Assembly (NCBI RefSeq): GCF_008000995.1 | Contig: NZ_CP042828.1 | Coordinates: forward strand, 4,578,882-4,642,881 | Direction: 5' to 3' | Origin: Ruania zhangjianzhongii | GTDB lineage: Bacteria; Actinomycetota; Actinomycetes; Actinomycetales; Beutenbergiaceae | DNA length: 64,000 nucleotides | In this document: positions 7,870 to 16,572 of the stretch, piece by piece | How positions within the stretch are numbered: position 1 is the stretch's first letter | Layout of the letters: each line of letters starts with the position of its first letter | Made by a program: the position numbers and the translations under genes | The notes under the pieces: model-generated | The model's input: the letters and a program-made list of their open reading frames with translations, nothing else | Told to the model about the DNA's origin: nothing | Database searches by the model: none

Positions 7870-9096
7870 ATGGACACCACCAGCGGCACACCACACACCC
7901 AGGCATCGGTGGTGATCGGCAGCGGGCCGGCGGGGTTGGCCACAGCTGCAGCACTCCTCCGGCGTGGGGTGGCCACCACCGTGCTGGAGCAAAGCGATCA
8001 CCTCGGTGCTGCCTGGGCCGGCCGACACGACAGTCTGAGGTTCAACACCGGACGTCGGCACTCGGCACTGCCAGGGTCGCCGTTCCCACGCGCCTGGGGC
8101 CAGTTCCCCACCCGGGACCAGTACGTCAGCTACCTGCATGAGTACGCCGCAGCCCACCGAGTCCAGGTTCGCACCGGCGTGCGGGTGGACCGGGTGGACG
8201 CCGAACGCGGCGGCTGGCTGCTGAGCACCGGCTCCGGCCCGGTGCGAGCCCGATCCGTGGTGGTCGCCTGCGGTGCCTTCCACACACCGCGGTTGCCGGA
8301 CTGGGCCATGGCGGCGGACTTCCCGGGCAAGGTGCTGCACGCCGCGGCATATCGCCGCCCCGAGGCGATGGCCGGGCGCCGGGTGCTGGTCGTGGGCACC
8401 GGCTCCACCGGGATGGAGCTTGCACACGAGCTCGCCGGAGCCGGGGCGCAGGTGTGGCTGTCCTTCCGCAGCCCGCCGAACATCCTGATGCGCGAGCTGC
8501 ACGGCATCCCCGGCGATCTTCCGGTGCCACTGATGCTGCACCTGCCGACCCGCATAGTGGACAAGATGATGCTGACCATGCAGCACCGCGTCGTGGGTGA
8601 CCTGGCGCCCTACGGTCTGCCCGCACCGCAGATGGGGCCGATGACCCGGTTGAAGACCCGGGGCGGGTCCGGGGTGGCCGTCGTCGACCCCTCGGTGGTG
8701 GCCTCGATCCGCTCCGGCGCGGTCCAGGTGGTCCCGGCCGTTGTCGGTCTCGATCACGACGGCGCCCGGCTCGCCGACGGGACGCGGCTACACCCGGAGG
8801 TGGTGCTCACCGCGACCGGATACAGTCCCGGCCTGCAGCCCTTGGTCGGCCATCTGGACGTGCTCGACGCTCAGGGTCGGCCGTTCGAGCGCAGCGGCCG
8901 AGCAGCCGCACCGGGGCTGCACTTCGTCGGTTACGTCCCGCGGCCCGGGATCACCGGCTATGTCGCGAAGCTGGCGCGGCGGGCCGCAGCCGAGATCGCG
9001 GCTCACGAGAGAGCAACGCGAACAGCTCGGCCCGGCTGGAGACCTCGAGCTTGGTCAGCACGTTCTTCACGTGCCCACGCAGCGTCTCCGGAGTGA
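7870..9096 (+). CDS. FAD/NAD(P)-dependent flavin monooxygenase (FMO/Trk-like)
   Basis: 408 residues. N-terminal Rossmann GSGPAGLATAAALLRRG binds FAD; a second dinucleotide site VLVVGTGSTGMELAHELAGAG (about 175-195) binds NADPH; ATGYSPGLQPL is the conserved ATG motif before the C-terminal FAD contact GLHFVGY. This is the layout of class B flavin monooxygenases/YUCCA-like and CzcO-type oxidoreductases. I use the ATG at 7870 (AAGGAG at 7859-7864, good spacing); a GTG at 7867 is possible. The last ~30 residues are Arg/Ala-rich and run antisense through the 3' end of the LuxR gene: the frames overlap by 146 bases tail to tail. Substrate unknown. Confidence 0.85.
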   Translation: MDTTSGTPHTQASVVIGSGPAGLATAAALLRRGVATTVLEQSDHLGAAWAGRHDSLRFNTGRRHSALPGSPFPRAWGQFPTRDQYVSYLHEYAAAHRVQVRTGVRVDRVDAERGGWLLSTGSGPVRARSVVVACGAFHTPRLPDWAMAADFPGKVLHAAAYRRPEAMAGRRVLVVGTGSTGMELAHELAGAGAQVWLSFRSPPNILMRELHGIPGDLPVPLMLHLPTRIVDKMMLTMQHRVVGDLAPYGLPAPQMGPMTRLKTRGGSGVAVVDPSVVASIRSGAVQVVPAVVGLDHDGARLADGTRLHPEVVLTATGYSPGLQPLVGHLDVLDAQGRPFERSGRAAAPGLHFVGYVPRPGITGYVAKLARRAAAEIAAHERATRTARPGWRPRAWSARSSRAHAASPE

Positions 9097-10060
9097 TCCA
9101 CAGCGCGGCAGCGATGTCCCGGGTGGACCTCCCGGTGAGCAGTTGCTGGGTGACTTCCCGCTCCCGGTGGGTGAGGCTGTGCAGTTCCATCAGCAGAGGG
9201 GCGAGGTCGGACCGGGTGGCCGGATCGAGCACGAGCACGGTGCGGCCGGGACCGTCGCCCGCCAGCCGGGCGCCCCGGACGATCACCGAGTCCCCGGTGG
9301 CAGTACGGGACCACGCCCGGGCCGGCGGGAGATCGCCGGGAGTGGCGTCGTCGGCGAGCGCGCGGGCCCGGCCGGCCACCTGGTGCAGCACGATCGTGGT
9401 GCGCAGCGACTCGTCGGCCGGGTCGCCGAACCAGTCCGGCACCGAGGGGGTCATCGACTCCACCGACCCGTCGTCGCGTAGCACCACCAGCGCGGGCTCC
9501 TCACCCGCGGCAGCGGGATTCGGCCCGCACACGGCGAGCCCGGTGCGGATGCCGTCGGCCACATGCGGGCAGATCCGCGCGAGCAGCCCGACCTCCGCGG
9601 CGGTGTAGGCAGGCGCGTCCGCCCGGCGGGTGAGGCAGGCATGTCCCCAGGTGGCGGCACCGCTGGTGAACGCAGCCCGGAGTTCGTCGCCGTAACCGCG
9701 CGGGCCGTAGATGGTGCGCCAGCGATAGCTCCGAGCCAGCTCACCAGCAGTGAGCGCGCTCAGCGCCACCGCCGGGACTCGTGCGGCGCCGAGCACGGCG
9801 AACCGGGCGAAGTCCTGTTCGTCGCTCATCTCCGCCTCGATCAGCGCCAGGTGGGTCTCCCGGTCCACGCCCTCGCCGTAGACGCCGTTCATCAGCATCG
9901 TGTCCGGGTCCACCAGGATCCAGCCGGCGCTGGTGTACGGCACCACGGCTCGCACCAGGGCAGCGACGTGTTCGAGCAGGTCGAGCGGATCCTGAGCGCG
10001 CGTGCACTCCCGTGCGACCTCGCGCACGAGGCGGTCCGGAAACGCGGCGTTGCGCTTCAT
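8951..10060 (-). CDS. LuxR-family helix-turn-helix regulator with GAF-like sensory region
   Basis: 369 residues. The C-terminal LuxR helix-turn-helix is unmistakable (about 290-350: SLTHREREVTQQLLTGRSTRDIAAALWITPETLRGHVKNV). The first ~170 residues look like a GAF-type sensor, followed by a short PAS-like region (ALVVLRDDGSVESMTPSVPDWFGD). There is no receiver domain, so it probably responds to a small ligand rather than a kinase. It lies 103 bases downstream of the 14-gene catabolic array on the same strand. It may be an autonomous gene or a second regulator of that array. Confidence 0.85.
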   Translation of the reverse strand: MKRNAAFPDRLVREVARECTRAQDPLDLLEHVAALVRAVVPYTSAGWILVDPDTMLMNGVYGEGVDRETHLALIEAEMSDEQDFARFAVLGAARVPAVALSALTAGELARSYRWRTIYGPRGYGDELRAAFTSGAATWGHACLTRRADAPAYTAAEVGLLARICPHVADGIRTGLAVCGPNPAAAGEEPALVVLRDDGSVESMTPSVPDWFGDPADESLRTTIVLHQVAGRARALADDATPGDLPPARAWSRTATGDSVIVRGARLAGDGPGRTVLVLDPATRSDLAPLLMELHSLTHREREVTQQLLTGRSTRDIAAALWITPETLRGHVKNVLTKLEVSSRAELFALLSREPRSRLRPAAPASRHSR

Positions 10061-10163
10061 AGCATCGATTCTCCCGCCGGCGTGAGCGGGTGTCCACCGG
10101 TCGGCGCGCCGTCAGAGCCACCATCGCGGCCGGGCGGTTGGCTAGGCCGGCGGCGGGCGGCGT

Positions 10164-11093
10164 CTAGCCCCCGGCGGGCTCGCCCAGTTCCGCGCGGACC
10201 ACCTCACCGACCAGCGCCCGTACCCGGGCACGTGCCTGCTCGGTACCGGCTGCCACATGCGGGGACAGGTAGACGTTCGGCAGAGAACGCAACGGACTGT
10301 CGGTGGCGAGCGGTTCAGCGGTGAAGACGTCCAGGGCCGCCGCCTGGGGCCGTCCGGCCGCGAGTGCGGTAGCGAGCGCTCTCTCGTCGACCAGCTCGCC
10401 GCGGGCGGCATTGACCAGCACGCTGCCCGGGCGCAGCTGGGCCAGTCTTCCGGCATCGAGAAGGTGTCGGGTGCTCGTGGTCAACGGCGCGTGCAGGGTG
10501 ACCACATCGCTACCGCGCAGCAACTCGTCCAGCTCCACCTGCGCGGCATCGGTATCGGCGGCCGGCCGAGGATCGCTGATCAGCACCTCGGTACCGAAGC
10601 CGCGCAACCGTTGGTGCACCGCGCGCCCGATCGCACCGTAGCCGACGATCCCCACGGTCAGTGCTCCCAGCTCGCGGCCGAGCGGGCGCCGCGACCAGCC
10701 GTCGGTGCGCAGCGCCTGCTCGGCAGCGACCGCCTCGCGCAGCAGCATGAGCATCGCCATCACCACCCAGTCCGCCACCGCCTCTGCGTTGTACCCGGGG
10801 GCGCTGCGCACCCGGATCCCGCGAGCTGCGGCGGCATCGGGGTCGATCACACCGTCAAGCCCGACTGCCGGGTGCATGATCAGCCGGCACCGGTGCAGCT
10901 CGGCGATCGCGGCCGCGTCGAGCGGGAACTGTCGGGCGGCATCGCCGATCACCACCTCGGCGCGGCGGAGCTCCTCGGTCAGATCGGTGATTGCCGCAGA
11001 CCGGGCGGCGATCACCACCTCGACGTCCAGACCGGCCACCCAGCTCTGCACGAGTTCTTCCGGGTAGTCGGACAGGCACAGCAGCGTTGCCAT
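10164..11093 (-). CDS. D-isomer-specific 2-hydroxyacid dehydrogenase
   Basis: 309 residues from the ATG at 11093. Rossmann motif VGIVGYGAIGRAVHQRL; catalytic Arg in NAARGELVDERAL, Glu in LDVFTAEPLATDSPL and His in LSPHVAAGTEQ, the R-E-H triad of the SerA/GyaR family. It lacks an ACT domain, so it is a catabolic hydroxyacid reductase rather than phosphoglycerate dehydrogenase. It is the last gene of the minus-strand catabolic array. Its ATG shares a base with the stop of the enolase-superfamily gene (TGATG), and together they suggest dehydration of an acid sugar and reduction/oxidation of the resulting keto/hydroxy acid. Confidence 0.9.
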   Translation of the reverse strand: MATLLCLSDYPEELVQSWVAGLDVEVVIAARSAAITDLTEELRRAEVVIGDAARQFPLDAAAIAELHRCRLIMHPAVGLDGVIDPDAAAARGIRVRSAPGYNAEAVADWVVMAMLMLLREAVAAEQALRTDGWSRRPLGRELGALTVGIVGYGAIGRAVHQRLRGFGTEVLISDPRPAADTDAAQVELDELLRGSDVVTLHAPLTTSTRHLLDAGRLAQLRPGSVLVNAARGELVDERALATALAAGRPQAAALDVFTAEPLATDSPLRSLPNVYLSPHVAAGTEQARARVRALVGEVVRAELGEPAGG

Positions 11094-12292
11094 CAGCGAT
11101 CGCTGCCGAGCACACGGGAGCTGACGATCTTCTCCTCGGCCACAGCCATGCCCAGACCGGGCAGGGTGGGGGCGGCGACCGTGCCGGCCAACGGCGTGAT
11201 CGGGTGCTGGAGGAAGTGCTGATACATCGGCATCAGCCGGTCCAAGTACTCCAGCTGCGGGATCAGCGCCGGAGAGGCCGCGAAGGTCAGTGCCGCGTTG
11301 CACTGCAGCGACTGCCCGTGCGGGACGAGCTGACCGCCGGCGGCGCTGATCTGGGCCATGATCTTCACCGTCTCGGAGATGCCACCGGCCCAGTGCGGAT
11401 CGGGCTGGTAGAGGTCCAGGACGTCGGCCGCGATCAGGTCCGCGTACCCCCACCGGGTGTACTCGTGCTCACCACCGGCGATCCGTACTCCTTCCGGCAG
11501 CCGGCGGCGCAGCGTGGCGTAGCCGCCCCGCTGGTCGGCGAGCAACGGCTCTTCGATCCAGGCCAGGCCCAGGTCGCGGGTGGCCCGGGCCACGGCGACG
11601 GTGAACGGCACGTCCCAGCCGCTCCACGCGTCGAGCATCACGTCCACCCCGGGGCCGACCGCATCGCGGACCGTGCCGACCAGGGCCACGATCGCCTCCA
11701 CCCCAGCGTGACCGTCTTCCGGTCCCACCCGCGGAAACCACTTCAGGCCGCTGAAGCCCTGGGCCACCAGCTCCTTGGCGCGAGCGGCCACCTGCGCCGG
11801 TTCGAGACTGTCGCCCAAGGTGGAGGCATACGCGGGCACATGCTCACGGGTCGGCCCGCCAAGCAGAACATGCGCCGGCACGCCGAGGCGCTGGCCGCGC
11901 AGGTCACAGAGGGCACAGTCGACGGCGGAGAGCGCCACCATCCCCAGGCCGCGCCGGCCGTGGATCGAGGAGCGGTAGAGCACGTCCCAGAGCCGTTCGG
12001 AGGCCATCGGGTCCTGCCCGAGGAGCAACGGACGCAGCGTGTGGGTGATGATGAACGCCTGCTCCGGTGAGAGCTGGGCGACGCTGCCGCGCAGACCATC
12101 GTCGGTGTCCACGTGCAGGAAGATCGAGCGGATCTCGTAGCGCCCGGGGGCCACCTCGTCGAAGGTCTGCGCCGGTTGCGTCCGGAACTGCGGGTAGACG
12201 TCGGTGGGTCGGCGCAACCGGTCGGCGAACACGCCACCGGGCGCGTCCAGATGGCCGACGTACTCGACACACTGCACCTCGGTGATGGTCAC
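11093..12292 (-). CDS. enolase-superfamily enzyme (mandelate racemase/acid-sugar dehydratase subgroup)
   Basis: 399 residues from the GTG at 12292, which overlaps the MFS stop (GTGA). Metal ligands and catalytic residues of the MR subgroup are visible: DVMLDAWSGWD (Asp), WIEEPL (Glu), GGEHEYTRWGY (Glu), then the Asp of LYQPDPHWAGG and the His of LVPHGQSL forming the His-Asp dyad. The usual KxK reads KWF (SGLKWFPRVG), so the second Lys is replaced, as in members that use only the His as base. The expected role is dehydration of an aldonic or aldaric acid. A second, more typical MR-family gene is at 53441. Confidence 0.88.
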   Translation of the reverse strand: MTITEVQCVEYVGHLDAPGGVFADRLRRPTDVYPQFRTQPAQTFDEVAPGRYEIRSIFLHVDTDDGLRGSVAQLSPEQAFIITHTLRPLLLGQDPMASERLWDVLYRSSIHGRRGLGMVALSAVDCALCDLRGQRLGVPAHVLLGGPTREHVPAYASTLGDSLEPAQVAARAKELVAQGFSGLKWFPRVGPEDGHAGVEAIVALVGTVRDAVGPGVDVMLDAWSGWDVPFTVAVARATRDLGLAWIEEPLLADQRGGYATLRRRLPEGVRIAGGEHEYTRWGYADLIAADVLDLYQPDPHWAGGISETVKIMAQISAAGGQLVPHGQSLQCNAALTFAASPALIPQLEYLDRLMPMYQHFLQHPITPLAGTVAAPTLPGLGMAVAEEKIVSSRVLGSDR

Positions 12293-13503
12293 TGCGCATC
12301 CTCTCCTTCGGTGGTGATCAGGGTGCCGGAACCGCCCGGCCGGCGCAGCGGGCCGATGGTGACCAGTCCGGCGACGCCCATCACGGCGACTGCCACGCCG
12401 CCGAGCGCGAGTGCGCCGGGACCGCCCCAGACAGTACCGGCGACGAACCCGAGGAACGCCGCTCCGGCGGCGGTACCGCCGTCGAACCCGGCGTTCCACA
12501 CCGCACTGGCGGTGGGCGCACTGTTCTCTTCCACAGCGGCGAACGCCAGATCGAGCGTGACCGTCTGCATCCCGCCGAAGGTGGCACCGAACGCCCCGGC
12601 CCCGACGTACAGAGTGGCCGCGTTCTGGGTGAGCAGCCCGTGGGCGGCCAGGGCGAGGCCCGCTACCCCGACCCCGAGCAGCACGAGGTAGACCACCCGG
12701 TGGCCGATGCGGTCGGTCAGGTAGCCGATCCGCCACCGGATCAGCATGCCGACCGCGCCGTAGACCACGAGTGCGGCAGCGGCTCCGGCCGAGCCGAGCC
12801 CGGCCAGCGGCAGGATGGTCACCAGTCCCCCGCCGGCGACGGTGACCACGAACAGCACACCGGAGGGCAGCAGCAGTCGCACCAGGCCCGCCGGGCGAAT
12901 CGCGGTGTCGTCCACGGAGCCCAGGGGCGTCGGGTTCACCCACGGTGCGGCGAGGAGGGTAGCGACCGGGATCGCACCGAGTGCGGCGACGAGTGGGAAC
13001 GAACCGTTCAGTGTCAGTGCCGCCCCGCCGGCGGTCGCCACCATCATCGGGATGGCCGCGGACAGGCCGAAGATCCCGATCGCCTCACCTCGGCGCTGCG
13101 GCGGTGCTGCGCGCGGGATGGCCAGCGCTGCCACGACGGTGATGATGGCGAAGCCCACCCCACGCACTGCGGAGAGCAGGTAGAGCCACCACAGCTCGGT
13201 ACCGATCAGGTAGAGCGGTGTCGGCAGGCCGAGCAGCACCGATCCGAGCACCAGCAGACGCCGGGTGGAGAACCGGCGCATCAGGCGCGCCGACCCCAGC
13301 TGCGTGAGTACGGTGACCGCCAGCATGACCCCGGTGATCGTGCCCACCACTGATTCCGGGTGACCAGCACCGGCCGCCCAGGCGGGCAGTGCCGTCAAGG
13401 TCAGGGAGAAGCTGGTCAGGCCGGCGCAGCTGATCGCGAACACGGCACGGATCTCGGCGATCCGCCACAACGAGCCGGTGTGCCGGGACTCGAGGGCGGT
13501 CAT
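12289..13503 (-). CDS. MFS transporter, 12 TM
   Basis: 404 residues, twelve hydrophobic segments with a central cytosolic loop (NPTPLGSVDDTAIRPAGLVR) and MFS-type loop motifs (RLMRRFSTRRLLVLG, IGYLTDRIGHRVVYL). It overlaps its neighbours by four bases on both sides (ATGA with the deaminase gene, GTGA with the enolase-type gene). It is therefore part of the catabolic array, either as a second importer or as an exporter of a by-product. The sequence does not show direction or substrate. Confidence 0.85.
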   Translation of the reverse strand: MTALESRHTGSLWRIAEIRAVFAISCAGLTSFSLTLTALPAWAAGAGHPESVVGTITGVMLAVTVLTQLGSARLMRRFSTRRLLVLGSVLLGLPTPLYLIGTELWWLYLLSAVRGVGFAIITVVAALAIPRAAPPQRRGEAIGIFGLSAAIPMMVATAGGAALTLNGSFPLVAALGAIPVATLLAAPWVNPTPLGSVDDTAIRPAGLVRLLLPSGVLFVVTVAGGGLVTILPLAGLGSAGAAAALVVYGAVGMLIRWRIGYLTDRIGHRVVYLVLLGVGVAGLALAAHGLLTQNAATLYVGAGAFGATFGGMQTVTLDLAFAAVEENSAPTASAVWNAGFDGGTAAGAAFLGFVAGTVWGGPGALALGGVAVAVMGVAGLVTIGPLRRPGGSGTLITTEGEDAQ

Positions 13504-14729
13504 CGCTCGCCCTCGTGCGCCGGGCCGGAGTGGTCGACGGCGGTACGCGAGATCAGCTGTCCGGCTCGCCAGACCATCCGCTCACCCGGGGCAAGGGCGA
13601 TCGCCTCACCGACCGAGTCGGCCCGGACGGCCACCAGGTCAGCGCGGGCTCCTGCTGCCGGGCCGGCCGGCGGGAGACCGAGGACGCCGCGGGCCGCGCC
13701 AGTGACCAGCTGCCAGGCGCGGGCGGTGTCCTGGTGCCCGGCGAGGACCAGCAGCGAGGCGGTCTCCAGCGGGTCGAGCCGGCCCACCGGGTTGAACGGG
13801 TCGCGGACATTGTCGCCCCCCGCGGCAACCTGCACGCCGGCTGCGGTGAGGGCGTCCACTGCGGTCAGGCCCCGCAGCCGGGGCCATCCGCTGCGGCCCT
13901 GCAGATACAGGTTGGTGGCGGGCAGGGTGACCACGGCGATGTTCGCCTCGGCGACCTCGGCGGCGACCTCGGCGACCAGACCGGCGTCCATCGCGCCGAG
14001 GGAGACGCAGTGGCTGGCCGTGACCGGTACACCCGCCTGGGGGGCCAGCTGGGCGAGGTGGCGCAGCGTGGCCACGCTCGGGTCGGTGGTCTCGTCGATG
14101 TGCAGGTCGAGCGGCACACCTGCTTCGGCGGCGACGGCCACGCACTCCTGCACTGCGGCGGATGGGTCCCGGTCCAGGGCAGGGTTTCCCCCGACCACGT
14201 CGGCACCGGCGTCGAGGGCCGCTGCCAGCCGGCGGCGGTGCTGCCGCCAGGTCTCCTCCGGGCCTGGACCGCCGATGTGCGCCACGATCTGCAGGTCCAC
14301 CAGGTCAGCCATCTGCTCGCGGACGGCGACCAGTGACTCGATCGCGCGCACGCCGAGCAGGCGGCCACAGCCGACGTGCGTGCGCACAGCGGTGCTGCCG
14401 CTGGCCACCAGGCTGCGCAGGGCCCGACGGGCCCGCTGCTGCACGTCCGCGTCGGTGGCCGCTCGGAGCACGGCCTCGTACTGGGTCATCGCGTCCTGCA
14501 GCGTGCCGCCGCGAGCGTCCACACGGTCAGCGGTGAACACCTTGTCCAGGTGCGCGTGCGGTTCGGCGAACGCGGTGTCCAGCAGGTATCCGCTCAGATC
14601 CAGCTGCTGCCCGTCCGGGACCGCCGGCGCTGTGCCAGCAGGAAGCACAGCGGCCACGACGTCGCCGTCGAGCTGGACATCGACGACCTCTCCGGTGACC
14701 AGGCGCGCATGACGCAGCAGGGTGCCCAT
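13500..14729 (-). CDS. cytosine-deaminase-like amidohydrolase
   Basis: 409 residues. Metal-dependent amidohydrolase barrel: EPHAHLDK (His58/His60), LDLHIDETTDPS, TASHCVSLGAMD and GGDNVRDPF, the order seen in CodA/isoguanine-type deaminases, including the late Asp of the GDN motif. An N-terminal beta sandwich precedes the barrel (LLRHARLVTGE...). It probably hydrolyses or deaminates a ring amine or cyclic amide. It begins directly after the permease stop with no gap and overlaps the MFS start by four bases. A specific substrate cannot be assigned. Confidence 0.85.
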   Translation of the reverse strand: MGTLLRHARLVTGEVVDVQLDGDVVAAVLPAGTAPAVPDGQQLDLSGYLLDTAFAEPHAHLDKVFTADRVDARGGTLQDAMTQYEAVLRAATDADVQQRARRALRSLVASGSTAVRTHVGCGRLLGVRAIESLVAVREQMADLVDLQIVAHIGGPGPEETWRQHRRRLAAALDAGADVVGGNPALDRDPSAAVQECVAVAAEAGVPLDLHIDETTDPSVATLRHLAQLAPQAGVPVTASHCVSLGAMDAGLVAEVAAEVAEANIAVVTLPATNLYLQGRSGWPRLRGLTAVDALTAAGVQVAAGGDNVRDPFNPVGRLDPLETASLLVLAGHQDTARAWQLVTGAARGVLGLPPAGPAAGARADLVAVRADSVGEAIALAPGERMVWRAGQLISRTAVDHSGPAHEGER

Positions 14730-15557
14730 TCAGCCCTTCACTCCGCCGCTGGCGATCTGGGTGACGTAGCGCTGCAGGTAGCCGAAGATCGCCAGCACCG
14801 GGATCATCACCAGCACGCCTGCGGCCAGCAGGCGGCCCCAGTCGGTGGTGAACTCCCCGATCAGGGAGTTCAGCCCGACGGAGAGGGTGCGCTTGTCATC
14901 GGTATCGATGAAGGTGTTCGCATACAGGAACTCCTCCCACACCTGGATGATCGTGAACACCGAGGCTGCCATCACCCCGGGCAGCGCCGGTGGCAGCACC
15001 ACTTTCCACAGTGCCCGCAGCCGGGAGCAGCCGTCGATGAACGCGGCCTCTTCGGTCTCCACCGGGATGGCGAGGAAGTAGTTCCGCATCAACCAGATGC
15101 ACAGCGGCAGCGCGAACGAGATGTACACCACGATCAGCCCGACCAGGGAGTCCAGCAGGCCGAGGGTCTTGACCGTGATGAACAGCGGGATCGCGAGCAT
15201 CACCGCCGGGAACATCTGCGCCGCCACGACGATCAGCAGCATGCCGCGGTTGCCGACGAACGTGAACCGGGCGAAGCCGTACCCGGCCAGGATCGCCAGC
15301 AGCAGCGCGATCGTGGTGGTCCCGGCCGCGACGATCACCGAGTTCAGGAAGTAGGTGAAGAAGTTGGTGTCCGCGACCGCCTCGTAGTTGCCCAGATACA
15401 GTCCGCTGGGCAGCAGCTGCTTGTCCGCACCGTTCAGCTCGGCGGGGGTCTTGAACGAGGACAGCACCATCCAGGCGAACGGCAGCACGGTGCCGAGCAG
15501 GAGCACGCCGGCGACGGCGTGGGCGCCGACGGTCGCATGGCTGCGGTTCTTCCTCAT
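14730..15557 (-). CDS. carbohydrate ABC transporter permease (MalG-like)
   Basis: 275 residues, six TM helices. The N-terminal FAWMVLSSFKTPAEL region and the EAA loop EAAFIDGCSRLRALWKVVLP mark a CUT1 inner-membrane subunit of the MalG type. It starts at ATG 15557, overlapping the other permease by four bases (ATGA), with an AAAGGAGG ribosome site inside the upstream gene. No ATPase gene lies in the array, so a shared MsiK-type ATPase elsewhere is likely, as is common in actinobacteria. Confidence 0.93.
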   Translation of the reverse strand: MRKNRSHATVGAHAVAGVLLLGTVLPFAWMVLSSFKTPAELNGADKQLLPSGLYLGNYEAVADTNFFTYFLNSVIVAAGTTTIALLLAILAGYGFARFTFVGNRGMLLIVVAAQMFPAVMLAIPLFITVKTLGLLDSLVGLIVVYISFALPLCIWLMRNYFLAIPVETEEAAFIDGCSRLRALWKVVLPPALPGVMAASVFTIIQVWEEFLYANTFIDTDDKRTLSVGLNSLIGEFTTDWGRLLAAGVLVMIPVLAIFGYLQRYVTQIASGGVKG

Positions 15558-16513
15558 CGCGGACCTCCTTTGCGTCCTTCGACGACGTAGAAGTAGACCA
15601 CGGCGATCATCATCATCATCGCGAAGATGACCACCGATATGGCCGACGCCTTGCCGAAGTCGAACTGGGTGAATGCCGTGCGATAGGCCAGGGTGGTGAG
15701 AATCTCGGTGGCTCCCGCCGGTCCGCCCCGGGTGAACATCCAGATGCCGTTGAAGTTGTTGATCGCACCCGAGATGGTGGTGAGCGTGACCAGTGCGATC
15801 GAGGTACGGATCGCCGGCACCGTCACGTTCCGGAACCGCTGCCAGGCGTTCGCGCCGTCCACCATCGCCGCCTCGTGCTGCTCCTGTGGGATCTGCTGCA
15901 TCCCGGCGAGCAGAATCACCGCGCCGAACGGAGTCCACTTCCACGCGCTGATCAGCACCAGCACCGGCAGGACGAACCGGGTGTCCGCCAGCCAGATCGG
16001 TGGGTTGTCGAGGAGACCGCTGCTGCGCAGCAGCTCGTTGATCGGCCCGGAGACCGGGTCGAGCATGAACCGCCAGATCAGTGCCACCAGCACCGTCGGC
16101 ACGATCCACGGGATGATCAAGGTGGTGCGGATCGCGCCGCGCGCCCGGAGCTTCTTGTTCAGCGTGTTCGCGATCAGCAGCCCCAGGCCCAGCTGCACCA
16201 CCAGAGCGGAGGACGCCCAGATCAGCGTGCGCCCGAGCACGGTGAGGAACTCGGGGTCGCCGAATAGCGCGAGGTAGTTGCCCAGCCCGGCGAACGTATC
16301 CTGCCCGGGGCGGAGCAGGCTGGCGTCCAGGAAGCTGGTGCCGATCGCGTTGACCACCGGGTAGCCGATGATCACGGCAATGGCCAGGAACGCCGGGCCA
16401 ATGTAGAGCACCGGGGCCAGGCGCTGACGGCGCACCTTGCGGCGCCGTGCAGCCTGGAGCTCCGGCGTCAGCCCCGACCGGTCCGCGACCGGCGAGTCTG
16501 TGACTGTGGACAT
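15554..16513 (-). CDS. carbohydrate ABC transporter permease (MalF-like)
   Basis: 319 residues from the ATG at 16513. A basic N-terminus (LQAARRRKVRRQRLAP) is followed by six TM helices and the EAA loop EAAMVDGANAWQRFRNVTVP. Partner of the MalG-like protein encoded next. It is preceded by a 59-base gap holding a strong hairpin (16535-16569), which separates it from the solute-binding gene. The C-terminal helix lies in ISVVIFAMMMMIAVVYFYVV. Confidence 0.93.
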   Translation of the reverse strand: MSTVTDSPVADRSGLTPELQAARRRKVRRQRLAPVLYIGPAFLAIAVIIGYPVVNAIGTSFLDASLLRPGQDTFAGLGNYLALFGDPEFLTVLGRTLIWASSALVVQLGLGLLIANTLNKKLRARGAIRTTLIIPWIVPTVLVALIWRFMLDPVSGPINELLRSSGLLDNPPIWLADTRFVLPVLVLISAWKWTPFGAVILLAGMQQIPQEQHEAAMVDGANAWQRFRNVTVPAIRTSIALVTLTTISGAINNFNGIWMFTRGGPAGATEILTTLAYRTAFTQFDFGKASAISVVIFAMMMMIAVVYFYVVEGRKGGPR

Positions 16514-16534
16514 GGTCTTCTGAGCTCCTGAACG

Positions 16535-16569
16535 GTGGGCCGGTTCCGCCGCGGGCGGGACCGGCCCAC
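16535..16569 (-). promoter_or_regulatory. intercistronic hairpin between binding-protein and permease genes
   Basis: A perfect 10-bp stem (GTGGGCCGGT with ACCGGCCCAC) continues through six further pairs, one of them wobble, around a GCG loop: 16 pairs in 35 bases. It lies 3 bases after the solute-binding gene stop and 21 bases before the MalF-like start. Hairpins here are known in other importers to protect upstream mRNA and lower permease expression; that role is inferred. Confidence 0.75.
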
Positions 16570-16572
16570 GGA

